From: Ammoniphilus oxalaticus
GTDB taxonomy: Bacteria > Bacillota > Bacilli > Aneurinibacillales > RAOX-1
DNA length: 64,000 bases
Assembly: GCF_003609605.1 (NCBI RefSeq)
Contig: NZ_MCHY01000009.1
Coordinates: forward strand, 638,946 to 702,945
Reading direction: 5' to 3'
Made by a program: the position numbers and the translations under genes. Under the pieces are notes generated by a model that searched no databases, had not been told where the DNA came from, and saw only the letters and a list, made by a program, of their open reading frames with translations. Every line of letters starts with the position of its first letter. Position 1 is the stretch's first letter. Shown in pieces: positions 27,078 through 36,701 of this stretch.

Positions 27078-28193
27078 ATGGACAAGAAAAAGAGGGTTCT
27101 GCATGTGGTCAGCGCCATGAATCGCGGCGGCGCGGAAACATTGTTAATGAACGTCTATAGAAATATAGATCGAGATCGAATCCAATTCGACTTTGTTTCC
27201 CATCGATCTGTTGAGGGTGATTTCGATCGTGAGATTTGTCAGTTGGGTGGGAAGATTTACAGAGTTAAAAGCTTAGGGCAGTCGGGGTTATTTTCATACA
27301 TCTCTGCATTAAGGGGAATCATGGTTTCCGAAGAATATGCAGCGGTCCATGCCCATACTGACTATCAAGCAGGATTTCCACTGCTGGCGGCAAAGAGGGC
27401 TGGTATAAAGAGAAGAATTTGTCATTCACATAGCAACCATTTTCCGAAAGGGAATCGGTTGAAGGAAAGGGCTCTGCTGAAAGTGTTGCAAATGGTTATC
27501 ACGCGGGCGGCGACGGACTACTGCGCATGTAGTCAGGAGGCGGCCCAATTTTTATATGGGAACAGGCAAGGTGTACATCTGCTAAAGAACGGGATTGATA
27601 TCGATTCTTTTCTTGGGGAGATGGAACCTCCGCAAGCCAGAAGTGTGAGACAGGAACTGGGGATTCCGACAAATGCAAAACTGATCGGTCATATTGGTCA
27701 TTTTTCACCTTCAAAAAACCATTCGTTTATGTTGAGGCTATTAAAAGAACTCGTTACGGAACGAAGCGATATATTCCTAATCCTAGTTGGGGGTGGTCCC
27801 TTACGGGAAGAAATAGAGGGTGAAGCTAGGAGACTTGGCGTTGATGACCATGTCCGTTTCCTTGGTGTTCGCTCAGACGCGCCTCGATTAATGAAAGCTT
27901 TTGACGTCTTTTTGTTCCCTTCGATTTATGAGGGTTTCGGCATTGTCGCAATCGAAGCGCAAAGCGCGGGCACGCCGTGTATTATAGCGGACAGTGTGCC
28001 GAAGAGCGTAGACATGGGGCTCGGACTCGTGTCATTCGTTTCCTTACAGGACAGTCTAGCAGAGTGGACCAAACAGATTCATAAAGCATTTTTAACAGAG
28101 CAGATATCAAACGAGGCGATTGTGAGTAAAATCTCGTCGGCGGGTTTTGATATCAAACAAAATGTTTCGGAATGGTTGGGGTTATACGGATGA
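27078..28193 (+). CDS. Glycosyltransferase family 4 (EpsF paralogue)
   Basis: 371-residue GT-B enzyme closely similar to the 23993 protein: HVVSAMNRGGAETLLMNVYR, HSHSNHFPK, and SIYEGFGIVAIEAQSAGTPC at the donor site. The pair look like a duplication that has diverged in acceptor region. ATG 27078; its end overlaps the next gene by four bases. Confidence 0.85.
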   Translation: MDKKKRVLHVVSAMNRGGAETLLMNVYRNIDRDRIQFDFVSHRSVEGDFDREICQLGGKIYRVKSLGQSGLFSYISALRGIMVSEEYAAVHAHTDYQAGFPLLAAKRAGIKRRICHSHSNHFPKGNRLKERALLKVLQMVITRAATDYCACSQEAAQFLYGNRQGVHLLKNGIDIDSFLGEMEPPQARSVRQELGIPTNAKLIGHIGHFSPSKNHSFMLRLLKELVTERSDIFLILVGGGPLREEIEGEARRLGVDDHVRFLGVRSDAPRLMKAFDVFLFPSIYEGFGIVAIEAQSAGTPCIIADSVPKSVDMGLGLVSFVSLQDSLAEWTKQIHKAFLTEQISNEAIVSKISSAGFDIKQNVSEWLGLYG

Positions 28194-29425
28194 AAAAGAA
28201 AAAAATATTAATCAGCTCTTTTGATTTAGCAATCGGCGGAGTCGAACGGAGTCTGATCGGATTGCTCAATCAATTGGATTATAGTCGATTCGATGTCGAT
28301 CTTCTGTTATTTAGACATGAGGGGGAATTTATGCCTTTATTGCCGAGCGGCCCCAACTTACTAGCGGAAATCCCCCAATACGCAACTTTCAGACAATCGA
28401 TAAAAGAAATCGTAAAAAGTGGACACGCTTCGATTGGACTCTCCCGATTGATCGCTCGGTACGTAGGAACGGTCCAAGGTAAGTTAACCCGAAGCGCGGA
28501 ACCAGGGTATCGGGTGATCCAGTATGGATGGAAATATTCCCTGCCGTTTCTTCCCGAAATGAAAGAAGAATACGATGTTGCCATCAGCTTTCTTTGGCCC
28601 CATTACTTTATTGGAGATAAAGTGCGAGCGAAGCAAAAGTTGGGATGGGTTCACACAGATTATTCTAACATTCAAATCAATCAAGCGTTGGAGCAACAAA
28701 TGTGGGAGCAACTGGATCAAGTTGTCGCTGTATCCGAGGAGTGCCGTCAATCGTTTCTAAAAGTAATGCCATCCTTGCGCGCCAAAACAATGGTGATCGA
28801 AAATATTATTTCTCCCGCATTTGTTCGTGAACAAGCCTTGGCCGAGGTTGCGGAAGGGATGTCGCAGATCGCTGGACGAGTAAAATTGCTTACTGTCGGT
28901 AGACTGTCTTTCGCCAAAGGAATTGACCAAGCGGCGTACGCTTGTCGGAAGCTAGTCGATCAAGGAATCGACGTCGAATGGACGATCGTCGGCTATGGCC
29001 CTTTGCAAGCTGAGATTGAGGAAATTATCGAAAATTTGAACCTGCGTGATCATTTTAAACTGGTCGGAAAAAAGACGAATCCATATCCTTATATGCGGGC
29101 ATGCGATATTTATGTGCAGCCTTCGCGTTATGAAGGGAAAGCGGTGACGGTGCGTGAGGCCCAGATTTTAGGAAAACCCGTCTTGATTACGCATTTTCCT
29201 ACAGCGCCTAGCCAAGTTCAAGACGGACTAGATGGTCTGATTACACCGATGGGAGTCGATGGAATCGTAGTCGGAGTAAAAAAGTTACTAGAGGATAACG
29301 ATTTGCGAAAGAAGCTTGCCGCAAATGCGCAAAGACGTGATTATAGCAATAATGACCAGGTTGAAAAATTATATTCATTAATAGAGTCGAATGAAGGGAA
29401 AATAAGTAAGGCGGCGGATAGATGA
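28190..29425 (+). CDS. Glycosyltransferase family 4
   Basis: 411-residue GT-B enzyme. It begins KKKILISSFDLAIGGVERSL, and ends with the donor motif QPSRYEGKAVTVREAQILGK. The start ATG 28190 overlaps the previous stop (ATGA). It belongs to a local group of four related enzymes (also 34195, 35385, 36702) that share GG-x-E-[KR] near the N-terminus and the YPYM/YPYI segment before the donor site. Confidence 0.8.
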   Translation: MKKKKILISSFDLAIGGVERSLIGLLNQLDYSRFDVDLLLFRHEGEFMPLLPSGPNLLAEIPQYATFRQSIKEIVKSGHASIGLSRLIARYVGTVQGKLTRSAEPGYRVIQYGWKYSLPFLPEMKEEYDVAISFLWPHYFIGDKVRAKQKLGWVHTDYSNIQINQALEQQMWEQLDQVVAVSEECRQSFLKVMPSLRAKTMVIENIISPAFVREQALAEVAEGMSQIAGRVKLLTVGRLSFAKGIDQAAYACRKLVDQGIDVEWTIVGYGPLQAEIEEIIENLNLRDHFKLVGKKTNPYPYMRACDIYVQPSRYEGKAVTVREAQILGKPVLITHFPTAPSQVQDGLDGLITPMGVDGIVVGVKKLLEDNDLRKKLAANAQRRDYSNNDQVEKLYSLIESNEGKISKAADR

Positions 29426-30450
29426 TACCCAAAGTTAGCTTAGTTGTTCCTATTTACAAGGTTGAACAATACCTTGCCCAGTGTGTCGAAAGCATCCTCA
29501 GGCAGACCTATCCGAATTTAGAGATCATCTTAGTCAATGATGGATCTCCGGATAATTGCGGACACATAGCTGATCGCTATGCCGCGTTGGATCCGCGGGT
29601 TTACGTCATCCATAAGGAAAATGGCGGACTATCTGATGCGCGTAATGTCGGTATGCAACGGGTGACTGGCGATTATGTGCTATTTGTCGACAGTGATGAT
29701 TGGCTGGATGAAAAAATGGTAGAGGAAATGGTGAATAAAAGTTTGAGCTATGAAGCCGATGTCGTTCAATCGGCTTTTTATTATGCCTACGATGATCATC
29801 TCCTTTACGACAATCGGTATTTCTCGCGTGAAGATGAGCCGCTCGTCTTAGATCGACAGCGTCTGATGAAGGAATTAGTGATCAATGAAAAGGTCAAAAA
29901 CTTTGCTTGGGGCAAGCTTTTCAAGACGAATCTGGCGCGCGATATTCCATTTAAAAAAGGCGTTTTATTTGAAGACGTGTTTTGGGCGCATCAAGTCATG
30001 CACCGCGCGCAAACGTATGTCATTTTGCATCAACCGATGTTCTATTATCGTCAACGCAAGGACAGTATCGTGGCGACCTACACACCGCGCAATTTAGATT
30101 ATTTACGGGGATTGAAGGAGCGGCACTCATTTATAGCTTCACATTATCAAGAACTATCGGCCCAGTCGTACAAAAACATCTTAAATGCCAGTTTGATCCA
30201 CTACAACTTGCTGTTTTTGAATAAAGAGCAAGACAAGGGCGGCGCATTAAGACGGGAGATACAAAACTATGTTAAAAACCATCATCAACAATTAAAGAAA
30301 GCCGCCAAAAATGACAATGGACTAAGTCGGCAGCTAACATGGTTTGTCATCCACCCCAACCTTTATCTCGTGTATAACGTAGTGATCAAGGGTTTGAAGA
30401 AATTGAAAGTTATTTCGCAACCGAGCGGATTAGAACGGATTAATTTGTAA
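29422..30450 (+). CDS. Glycosyltransferase family 2 (EpsJ-like)
   Basis: 342-residue GT-A enzyme: KVSLVVPIYKVEQYLAQCVE, IILVNDGSPDNCGHIAD, GGLSDARNVGM, LFVDSDDWLDEKMV. The C-terminal half (FAWGKLFKTNLARDIPFKKG, EDVFWAHQVMHRA) is that of EpsJ/CpsJ-type enzymes. It overlaps the previous gene by four bases. Confidence 0.85.
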   Translation: MIPKVSLVVPIYKVEQYLAQCVESILRQTYPNLEIILVNDGSPDNCGHIADRYAALDPRVYVIHKENGGLSDARNVGMQRVTGDYVLFVDSDDWLDEKMVEEMVNKSLSYEADVVQSAFYYAYDDHLLYDNRYFSREDEPLVLDRQRLMKELVINEKVKNFAWGKLFKTNLARDIPFKKGVLFEDVFWAHQVMHRAQTYVILHQPMFYYRQRKDSIVATYTPRNLDYLRGLKERHSFIASHYQELSAQSYKNILNASLIHYNLLFLNKEQDKGGALRREIQNYVKNHHQQLKKAAKNDNGLSRQLTWFVIHPNLYLVYNVVIKGLKKLKVISQPSGLERINL

Positions 30451-30463
30451 ATGAGGAAATAGA

Positions 30464-31651
30464 ATGAATCGATTCTTGGAAAAAGTAAAGAAAACCATAT
30501 GGTTTATTCTCATTCGTCTCTTTAACTGCTTTCCGATTAAAGAAAATAAGATCTTTTTAACGAGCTACTATGGCAGTCAGTATGGAGACAACCCCAAATA
30601 CATTACGGAATATATCTTAGAACATGCTCCGAAAAATAAGTTTGATCTTGTCTGGGGGTTTACGGATCCAGAAGCTCGAGAGGGTATCCCCGGAATCCGA
30701 AAGGTCAAGAGAATGTCGATTGGCTATTTTTACGAGTTATGCACTGCGAAAGTTGTTATTACAAATTATCGAACGACTGAATTTTTTGTGAAAAGAAAGA
30801 ATCAATATTATATCCAAACATGGCACAGTTCTTTGCGATTGAAACAGATCGAAAAGGATGCGGAAGCGTCTTTACCTGAGGGCTATCTTCGTATGGCGAA
30901 ACAAGATTCGAAAAAATGCGATCTTCTATTGTCCGGAAGCGCTTTTAGCACCGACATTTTTGAAAGATCCTTTTGGTATAGCGGAGAAATCTTTGAGCAT
31001 GGAACTCCGCGCAATGATTTTCTTTTTCGGAACAACACAGAGAAAAGAAGGGATGTTTTGAAACAATTAAACATTCCGAGCGATAGCAAAGTTGTATTGT
31101 ATGCTCCGACGTTTAGAAAAAATAAGGGTTTAGAGGTGTATGACCTACAATATCAAAACATCTTAGATAGATTAAAACATCGATTTGGCGGCGACTGGAT
31201 CTGCTTGGTGAGGTTGCATCCGCATCTACTAGCTCAATCTAGCCAACTGCAATTTGCTTCAAACGTTTTAGATGTGACTGCTTACGATGATATTCAGGAA
31301 TTGCTTAGTGTTTCGGATATTTTGATTTCCGATTACTCTTCGCTCATGTTCGATTTCTCGATTACGAATCGCCCTTGTTTTCTCTATGTTCCCGATTTGG
31401 AAGAATATATCCAAACCGATCGCAATCTCTATTTCGATTTGAATGAATTGCCTTTTATTAGTGTGATGAACAACGAGGAACTAGTCGCTGAAATAGACAA
31501 TTTTGATCCTGATCAATACACGCAAGACCTGCAAGTGTTCTTGCAGCGGATTGGGACTTTTGAAAACGGAGATGCTTGTGAGCATTTATTGAGTCGCATT
31601 CATCGGGTGTGCTTTAAAGAAAAGGGGAGATATGAAGATGAAGCCGTATAA
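30464..31651 (+). CDS. CDP-glycerol glycerophosphotransferase-like (TagB/TagF family)
   Basis: 395 residues of the family that moves glycerol phosphate from CDP-glycerol to teichoic acids or to capsule sugars. Seen: TWHSSLRLKQIEKD with the catalytic His, HGTPRNDFLF, YAPTFRKNKGLEVY, and SDYSSLMFDFSITNRPCFLY with the CDP-binding Ser-Ser. It is coupled to the TagD-like gene, which overlaps its end. Together they suggest the EPS carries glycerol-phosphate substituents, which B. subtilis eps lacks. Confidence 0.85.
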   Translation: MNRFLEKVKKTIWFILIRLFNCFPIKENKIFLTSYYGSQYGDNPKYITEYILEHAPKNKFDLVWGFTDPEAREGIPGIRKVKRMSIGYFYELCTAKVVITNYRTTEFFVKRKNQYYIQTWHSSLRLKQIEKDAEASLPEGYLRMAKQDSKKCDLLLSGSAFSTDIFERSFWYSGEIFEHGTPRNDFLFRNNTEKRRDVLKQLNIPSDSKVVLYAPTFRKNKGLEVYDLQYQNILDRLKHRFGGDWICLVRLHPHLLAQSSQLQFASNVLDVTAYDDIQELLSVSDILISDYSSLMFDFSITNRPCFLYVPDLEEYIQTDRNLYFDLNELPFISVMNNEELVAEIDNFDPDQYTQDLQVFLQRIGTFENGDACEHLLSRIHRVCFKEKGRYEDEAV

Positions 31652-32069
31652 AATAGGATATACAACCGGGGTATTTGATCTTTTCCATGTTGGGCATCTT
31701 AACATCTTAAAAAGGGCTAAGGAACAATGCGATTATTTGATTGTAGGGGTAAGTACAGACGAGTTAGTGATGGAGTATAAAAGTAAGAAGCCCGTCATTC
31801 CCCAGCAAGAACGCGTGGAAATCGTGAACTCGATTAAATATGTTGATCTAGTTGTCCATCAAACCAATCGGAATAAGTTTTTTGCTTGGGAAGAATTAAA
31901 ATTTGACGTTCTCTTCGTGGGGGATGATTGGAAAGGAGACAGCCTGTTCGTGGAAATGGAGAAGAAGTTCAATCATGTAGGGGTGGAGATCATCTATTTC
32001 CCATATACCAGCGGCGTTTCCTCCACTGGACTTAAGGAGAAAATTAGATACAAAAAATCGGTTGTGTGA
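31638..32069 (+). CDS. tagD: Glycerol-3-phosphate cytidylyltransferase
   Basis: 143-residue enzyme making CDP-glycerol. It has the nucleotidyl-transfer HxGH motif in GVFDLFHVGHLNILKRAKEQ, and the C-terminal ISST-equivalent YTSGVSSTGLKEKI. AAGGGGAG precedes ATG 31638 by a normal distance; ATG 31632 is too close. It supplies the donor for the upstream TagB-like enzyme. Confidence 0.9.
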   Translation: MKPYKIGYTTGVFDLFHVGHLNILKRAKEQCDYLIVGVSTDELVMEYKSKKPVIPQQERVEIVNSIKYVDLVVHQTNRNKFFAWEELKFDVLFVGDDWKGDSLFVEMEKKFNHVGVEIIYFPYTSGVSSTGLKEKIRYKKSVV

Positions 32070-32071
32070 AG

Positions 32072-33058
32072 ATGATCAGGCCAGCCATTAGTATTATTGT
32101 CCCTGTTTATAATGATGAGCTCCACTTAAGGGCTTGCGTTGATAGTCTTTTAACTCAATCTTTTACCGACTTTGAAATCATACTCGTCAATGATGGATCG
32201 ACAGACGGAAGCGGTAAAATTTGTGATGATTTTGCCGTGAAAGATGCTAGAGTGCGAGTGATTCACAAGCATAATGGGGGAGTAAGTTCAGCAAGAAATA
32301 TAGGGGTGGCAGCGGCTAGGGGAGAATACATCGGATTTGTAGACGGGGATGACCGAATTGAGACAAATATGTATGTTGAACTCCATACTTTGTGCGTGGA
32401 GACCGATAGCGATATCGCCATCTGCAGGTTGGGTAGGGAGATTAATGGTGAATTAATGAATAATGATCCGAGACCATTTGTGAAAGAATTAGATCACAAT
32501 GAAGCGATTGCGCGGCTATTTGAAGGTGTTTTGTATAGGTTTTCGCTGTGTAATAAACTGTTCAAAAAGACGTGTTTTGAAGGGGTGTCCTTTCCTGAAG
32601 GGAGGATTCACGAGGATCTGTCTTCAACCTATAGGCTATTCGCTAATGCAAATAAAGCTATATATTCTAATTTTATCGGATATATTTACGTGAAAAGGGA
32701 AAACAGCATTTTAACATCAACATATAGCGAAAAAAGATTGGATGCCTTTTTAGGATGGGATGAAATATTAACATTTATGAATGATAGATACAAACATCTA
32801 ACCCATACGGTCATAACTTGTTTTTTATATTGGTGCATAGATAATGTTTTTTATATATTAAAGCAGGTAGAGAATAGGAGGGACCGCAATCAATATTTGG
32901 GTGTCATTCAACAATGTGTTAAAAAGCATTATAAAGAGATCATGAGCAGTAAAATTTCAATGAAACATAGAATGATTATCACCCTGTTGAATTACAATGT
33001 GCGGTTACTGACTATTAGCTATTCGTTGAGGGGAGCGATATTCGATACATCGAGCTAA
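32072..33058 (+). CDS. Glycosyltransferase family 2
   Basis: 328-residue GT-A enzyme: ISIIVPVYNDELHLRACVDS, ILVNDGSTDGSGKIC, GGVSSARNIGVAAARGEYIG, FVDGDDRIE. GTG 32066 is an alternative start; both overlap or abut the tagD end. Base composition becomes more AT-rich from here to about 41 kb. Confidence 0.8.
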   Translation: MIRPAISIIVPVYNDELHLRACVDSLLTQSFTDFEIILVNDGSTDGSGKICDDFAVKDARVRVIHKHNGGVSSARNIGVAAARGEYIGFVDGDDRIETNMYVELHTLCVETDSDIAICRLGREINGELMNNDPRPFVKELDHNEAIARLFEGVLYRFSLCNKLFKKTCFEGVSFPEGRIHEDLSSTYRLFANANKAIYSNFIGYIYVKRENSILTSTYSEKRLDAFLGWDEILTFMNDRYKHLTHTVITCFLYWCIDNVFYILKQVENRRDRNQYLGVIQQCVKKHYKEIMSSKISMKHRMIITLLNYNVRLLTISYSLRGAIFDTSS

Positions 33059-33083
33059 GTCGATTGGCAAGCAAAGGAGAGTT

Positions 33084-34166
33084 TTGATTTCAGCTTATTT
33101 CGCAAGGAATCTTGGCGATGATTTGTTTTTAAAAATACTTTTTGATCGCTACCCGCATATTCAATGGGAGCTGTTGACGGCCAATAGAAACTACAACGAC
33201 ATATTTAAATCGTACCGTAATGTAAAAATTATTTACTCGTACAGAGACGTTAAGATTGGAAAGTCGCGTTTCAATTTATTTTATAAGATAAGCGAATTAA
33301 TTAACGGTTTTAGAAAATATGATGCTCTTGTGATTATAGGCGGTTCAATATTTATGCAAAGTCCGGCTTGGAAGATGAAGTGGGAAGAAAGAAAATACTT
33401 GCTGGATAGATTTAAAAGAATGAATAAGAAAACATTCATACTGGGCGCAAATTTTGGGCCTTTTACCGATAATGTATTTCTTGAAAGGTATACAGAGTTA
33501 TTCAGTGAATTTGATGATGTATGTTTTAGAGATCAGCACTCCTATCGTTTTTTTAAAGACCTTAAAAATGTACGAGTCGCTCCAGATGTCGTTTTTAATC
33601 TCGATACTGGTTTCCCGGAAACCAAAGAAAAGAATGTAGGATTTTCAATTATAGATATTAAGGAAAGAGAAGGATTGAAAGAAAGTTACAATCGTTATAA
33701 CGACAAGATGGAACAAATCATCAGACGGTATGCCGAGCAAGGTTATAACATAAAATTATTTTCCTTCTGTGAAAACGAAGGAGATTTAAGAGTCGCCAAC
33801 CAATTGTCGAGGAAGCTTAAAGATGTTCATAATGGAAACAATATTCAAGTCGTAAATTACGAAGGCAAAATTAAGGAGTTTTTAGAAGTGTTTCATTCGT
33901 GCCAGATAATAATTGGCGCTAGGTTTCATTCCATTATTTTGGCGGTGATATACGATCAAAGCGTATTTCCCATTATTTATAATGAAAAAACATTGAATGC
34001 GCTAAAAGACCTGAGCATGGAGCAAAACAGTATCCATCTTAAAGAGATTCACAACATGGATGTTATAGATATCGTCCAAATCGCCGCAGATAATAGAAAT
34101 CAAGACCGACATGTATTTAATGAAGCAAGTAGACAATTTGAGAAGTTAGATACGATTTTAAGATGA
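33084..34166 (+). CDS. Polysaccharide pyruvyl transferase family protein
   Basis: 360-residue protein of the family that adds pyruvate ketals to sugars (CsaB, EpsO, EpsI). Seen: AYFARNLGDDLFLKILFDRY at the start, GGSIFMQSP, GANFGPFTDN, CFRDQHSYRFF, VRVAPDVVFNLD and GARFHSIILAV. TTG 33084 follows AAAGGAGAG. The ketal would make the polymer acidic. Confidence 0.8.
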   Translation: MISAYFARNLGDDLFLKILFDRYPHIQWELLTANRNYNDIFKSYRNVKIIYSYRDVKIGKSRFNLFYKISELINGFRKYDALVIIGGSIFMQSPAWKMKWEERKYLLDRFKRMNKKTFILGANFGPFTDNVFLERYTELFSEFDDVCFRDQHSYRFFKDLKNVRVAPDVVFNLDTGFPETKEKNVGFSIIDIKEREGLKESYNRYNDKMEQIIRRYAEQGYNIKLFSFCENEGDLRVANQLSRKLKDVHNGNNIQVVNYEGKIKEFLEVFHSCQIIIGARFHSIILAVIYDQSVFPIIYNEKTLNALKDLSMEQNSIHLKEIHNMDVIDIVQIAADNRNQDRHVFNEASRQFEKLDTILR

Positions 34167-34194
34167 TAATATAAAATTGGGTGATCTATTAATC

Positions 34195-35385
34195 ATGAAA
34201 AAGAACCTTCTATTTGTGATAGATTCATTGGACTGCGCTGGCGCGGAAAAGAGTCTAGTCACATTATTGTCGCTTATTGATTATTCGGAGTATTCCGTTG
34301 ATCTTAGGCTTTTTGCCCATGGCTATTTACTCGAGGAACTAGTTCCTCAAGAGGTTAATATTTTAAAGCCATTGGACTATACGCAATACGCAAATTTAAG
34401 CTTGGTAGAAGCCTTGGGAAATTCACTGAAAAAATTTAATTTTAGCATGCTCTACTCAAGGATAAACTACTCCTCAAAAATTAGGAGAGGGAAATATAGC
34501 AATCCGCAAAAAGCAAGGATCTTCTGGCAGGCTGTGGGGCATAACATTGAAAACAATCCAAAGGAATATGACATAGCGATCGCTTATGCTCAAGGGGTTC
34601 CAACTTTTTACGTGGCGGAAAAGGTGAAAGCTAAGAAAAAGTTTGCTTGGGTTAACGTCAGCTACAGATTAAAAGATGAAGATAAAATCTTCCAAAGAAA
34701 GTTTTATGATGAATTTAATGGAATTGTAGCCGTATCGGAATCAACAAAAGAGATTTTAACAGAAACATTTCCGTATTACTCGGATAAAATAGACGTTATT
34801 TATGATATTAACAATCCCGAGTTTATAGCTAATATGGCCAAGTTAGGAAACGGTTATGATGATGGCTTCGATGGATTGAAGATATTAACGATTGGTCGAT
34901 TTAACTATCAAAAAGGATATGATATTGCTCTTGAAGCGTGTAAAAAGCTGAAGGAACAAGGTATCCAATTTAGATGGTATGTGTTGGGTAAAGGCCCTAT
35001 GGAAGAAGAAATAAAAGCAAGTATTGAAGAAAAAGGCCTATCTGATCATTTTATATTGCTTGGGATCAAGTCGAATCCTTATCCATATATAGTGAATTCG
35101 GACATCTATGTCCAGACATCTCGATTTGAAGGATTCGGATTAGCGATAGCGGAAGCGCGCATGCTGAATGTGCCGATTGTGACGACAAGATTTGACGCCG
35201 TTTACAGTCAAATGGTAGAGGGGAAAAATGGTCTGGTTGTCGATATGAACGCCGATGCGGTTTGCGCCGGGATTGAAAAGCTGATTGAGAATCAGCAGCT
35301 AAGAGAGCAAATTATAGAATATCTAAAGGTTGAAAAAAAGGGAAACGTCGAGGAAATAGAAAAGTTTCATCAGTTAATAAGCTAA
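34195..35385 (+). CDS. Glycosyltransferase family 4
   Basis: 396-residue GT-B enzyme: KNLLFVIDSLDCAGAEKSLV at the start, ITIGRFNYQKGYDIALEACK, and TSRFEGFGLAIAEARMLNVP at the donor site. GGGTGAT lies ten bases before ATG 34195. It is the second member of the four-protein paralogue group. Confidence 0.8.
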   Translation: MKKNLLFVIDSLDCAGAEKSLVTLLSLIDYSEYSVDLRLFAHGYLLEELVPQEVNILKPLDYTQYANLSLVEALGNSLKKFNFSMLYSRINYSSKIRRGKYSNPQKARIFWQAVGHNIENNPKEYDIAIAYAQGVPTFYVAEKVKAKKKFAWVNVSYRLKDEDKIFQRKFYDEFNGIVAVSESTKEILTETFPYYSDKIDVIYDINNPEFIANMAKLGNGYDDGFDGLKILTIGRFNYQKGYDIALEACKKLKEQGIQFRWYVLGKGPMEEEIKASIEEKGLSDHFILLGIKSNPYPYIVNSDIYVQTSRFEGFGLAIAEARMLNVPIVTTRFDAVYSQMVEGKNGLVVDMNADAVCAGIEKLIENQQLREQIIEYLKVEKKGNVEEIEKFHQLIS

Positions 35386-36605
35386 TGAATATGGAAGAGA
35401 GTCAAGTGAACATGAAAAAGAAAGTATTATTCATGCTAATTAATATGAATGTGGGTGGGACGGAAAAGGCGTTATTAACGATGTTATCTGAGATTCCTAA
35501 GGATAAGTACGATATTACATTGCTATTGTTAGAGGAGATTGGAGGCTTCATGGAATCTATTCCAGATGAAGTGGAAGTAATTCACCTTAAGAATTATGAC
35601 AAAATGAAAACCCTGCTCAACGACCCGCCCAACGTTCAGGCGAAACGTTTTATGAAACAAGGACAATGGCTGAAAGCGGCCAATATTATAAAACACCGAA
35701 TTTTAGCTAAGGTGTTTGGAGAAAGAAAATTATTTTTTCAATATGTATTAAGGGACCATCATCCATTAAAAGATACGTATGATGTAGCGATTGCTTATGC
35801 GGGACCGATGGATTTCATTAGTTACTACATAGCGGAAGAGGTAACAGCTAAAAAGAAAGTTCAATGGATTCATTTTGATATCACGAAGATCGGATTTAAT
35901 CGCAAATTTGCATCCAAAACCTATCAAAGATTCGATAATATATTCGTTGTTTCAGATGAAGGGAAAGATAAATTAATCTCTTTTACGCCGAGGCTGAAAA
36001 ATAAAATAGAGAGGTTCTCAAATATCCTTTCCCAAAAGTTAATTGTTCAATTAGCTGACGAGGGGAAGGGGTTTGAGGATGAATTTCAAGGGATTAGAAT
36101 TCTAACAGTTGGACGTTTAAGCAAGGAAAAAGGACAGGACCTAAGCATCCCTGTCTTAGCAAAGCTTAAGGCCGCGGGATATGAGGTTCGTTGGTACTGT
36201 GTTGGCGACGGCCAGGCCAAATCTGAATATCAAAGGTTGATCAAGCAATATAAAGTGGAAAATGACTATATTCTACTTGGCGCCGATCCGAATCCATATC
36301 CTTATATGAAACAGTGTGACCTTTACGTACAATCATCCCGTCATGAAGGATATTGCATTACCCTTGCGGAAGCTAGGTGTTTCGATAATCCGATCATTAC
36401 GACCCATTTTACAGGAGCAAAAGAACAGATAACGCATGGAGAAACTGGTTTAATCGTTGAATTTGATCAAGAACAAATGTTTACTGCGATTAAACGTTTG
36501 TTAGATGATGCCTTATTGAGAAAGAAATTGAAGAAGAATCTAAGGAACGAAAAAGTAGACACAACGGTGGAGATGGAAAGATTTTATCACTTAGTTGACA
36601 ATTAA
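35385..36605 (+). CDS. Glycosyltransferase family 4
   Basis: 406-residue GT-B enzyme: KVLFMLINMNVGGTEKALLT, ILTVGRLSKEKGQDLSIPVL, SSRHEGYCITLAEARCFDNP. The start overlaps the previous stop by one base; an in-frame ATG at 35412 is an alternative. It is very similar to the next gene, so the pair is a recent tandem duplication. A terminator-like hairpin separates them. Confidence 0.8.
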   Translation: MNMEESQVNMKKKVLFMLINMNVGGTEKALLTMLSEIPKDKYDITLLLLEEIGGFMESIPDEVEVIHLKNYDKMKTLLNDPPNVQAKRFMKQGQWLKAANIIKHRILAKVFGERKLFFQYVLRDHHPLKDTYDVAIAYAGPMDFISYYIAEEVTAKKKVQWIHFDITKIGFNRKFASKTYQRFDNIFVVSDEGKDKLISFTPRLKNKIERFSNILSQKLIVQLADEGKGFEDEFQGIRILTVGRLSKEKGQDLSIPVLAKLKAAGYEVRWYCVGDGQAKSEYQRLIKQYKVENDYILLGADPNPYPYMKQCDLYVQSSRHEGYCITLAEARCFDNPIITTHFTGAKEQITHGETGLIVEFDQEQMFTAIKRLLDDALLRKKLKKNLRNEKVDTTVEMERFYHLVDN

Positions 36606-36621
36606 CAAAAGTTTAAAAAGA

Positions 36622-36672
36622 CGCACCTTTTCATTGGACGTAAAGACAACCAAAGAAGAGGTGTGTTTTTTT
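36622..36672 (+). terminator. Terminator-like hairpin inside the eps operon
   Basis: CGCACCTTT (36622-36630) pairs with AAGAGGTGTG (36656-36665, with one wobble), followed by TTTTTTTA. Polymerase modified by the EAR-like RNA could pass it; otherwise distal gene expression would fall here. Confidence 0.6.
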
Positions 36673-36701
36673 ATAGGGGATATGGATAGGAGGGATAAGG
36701 A

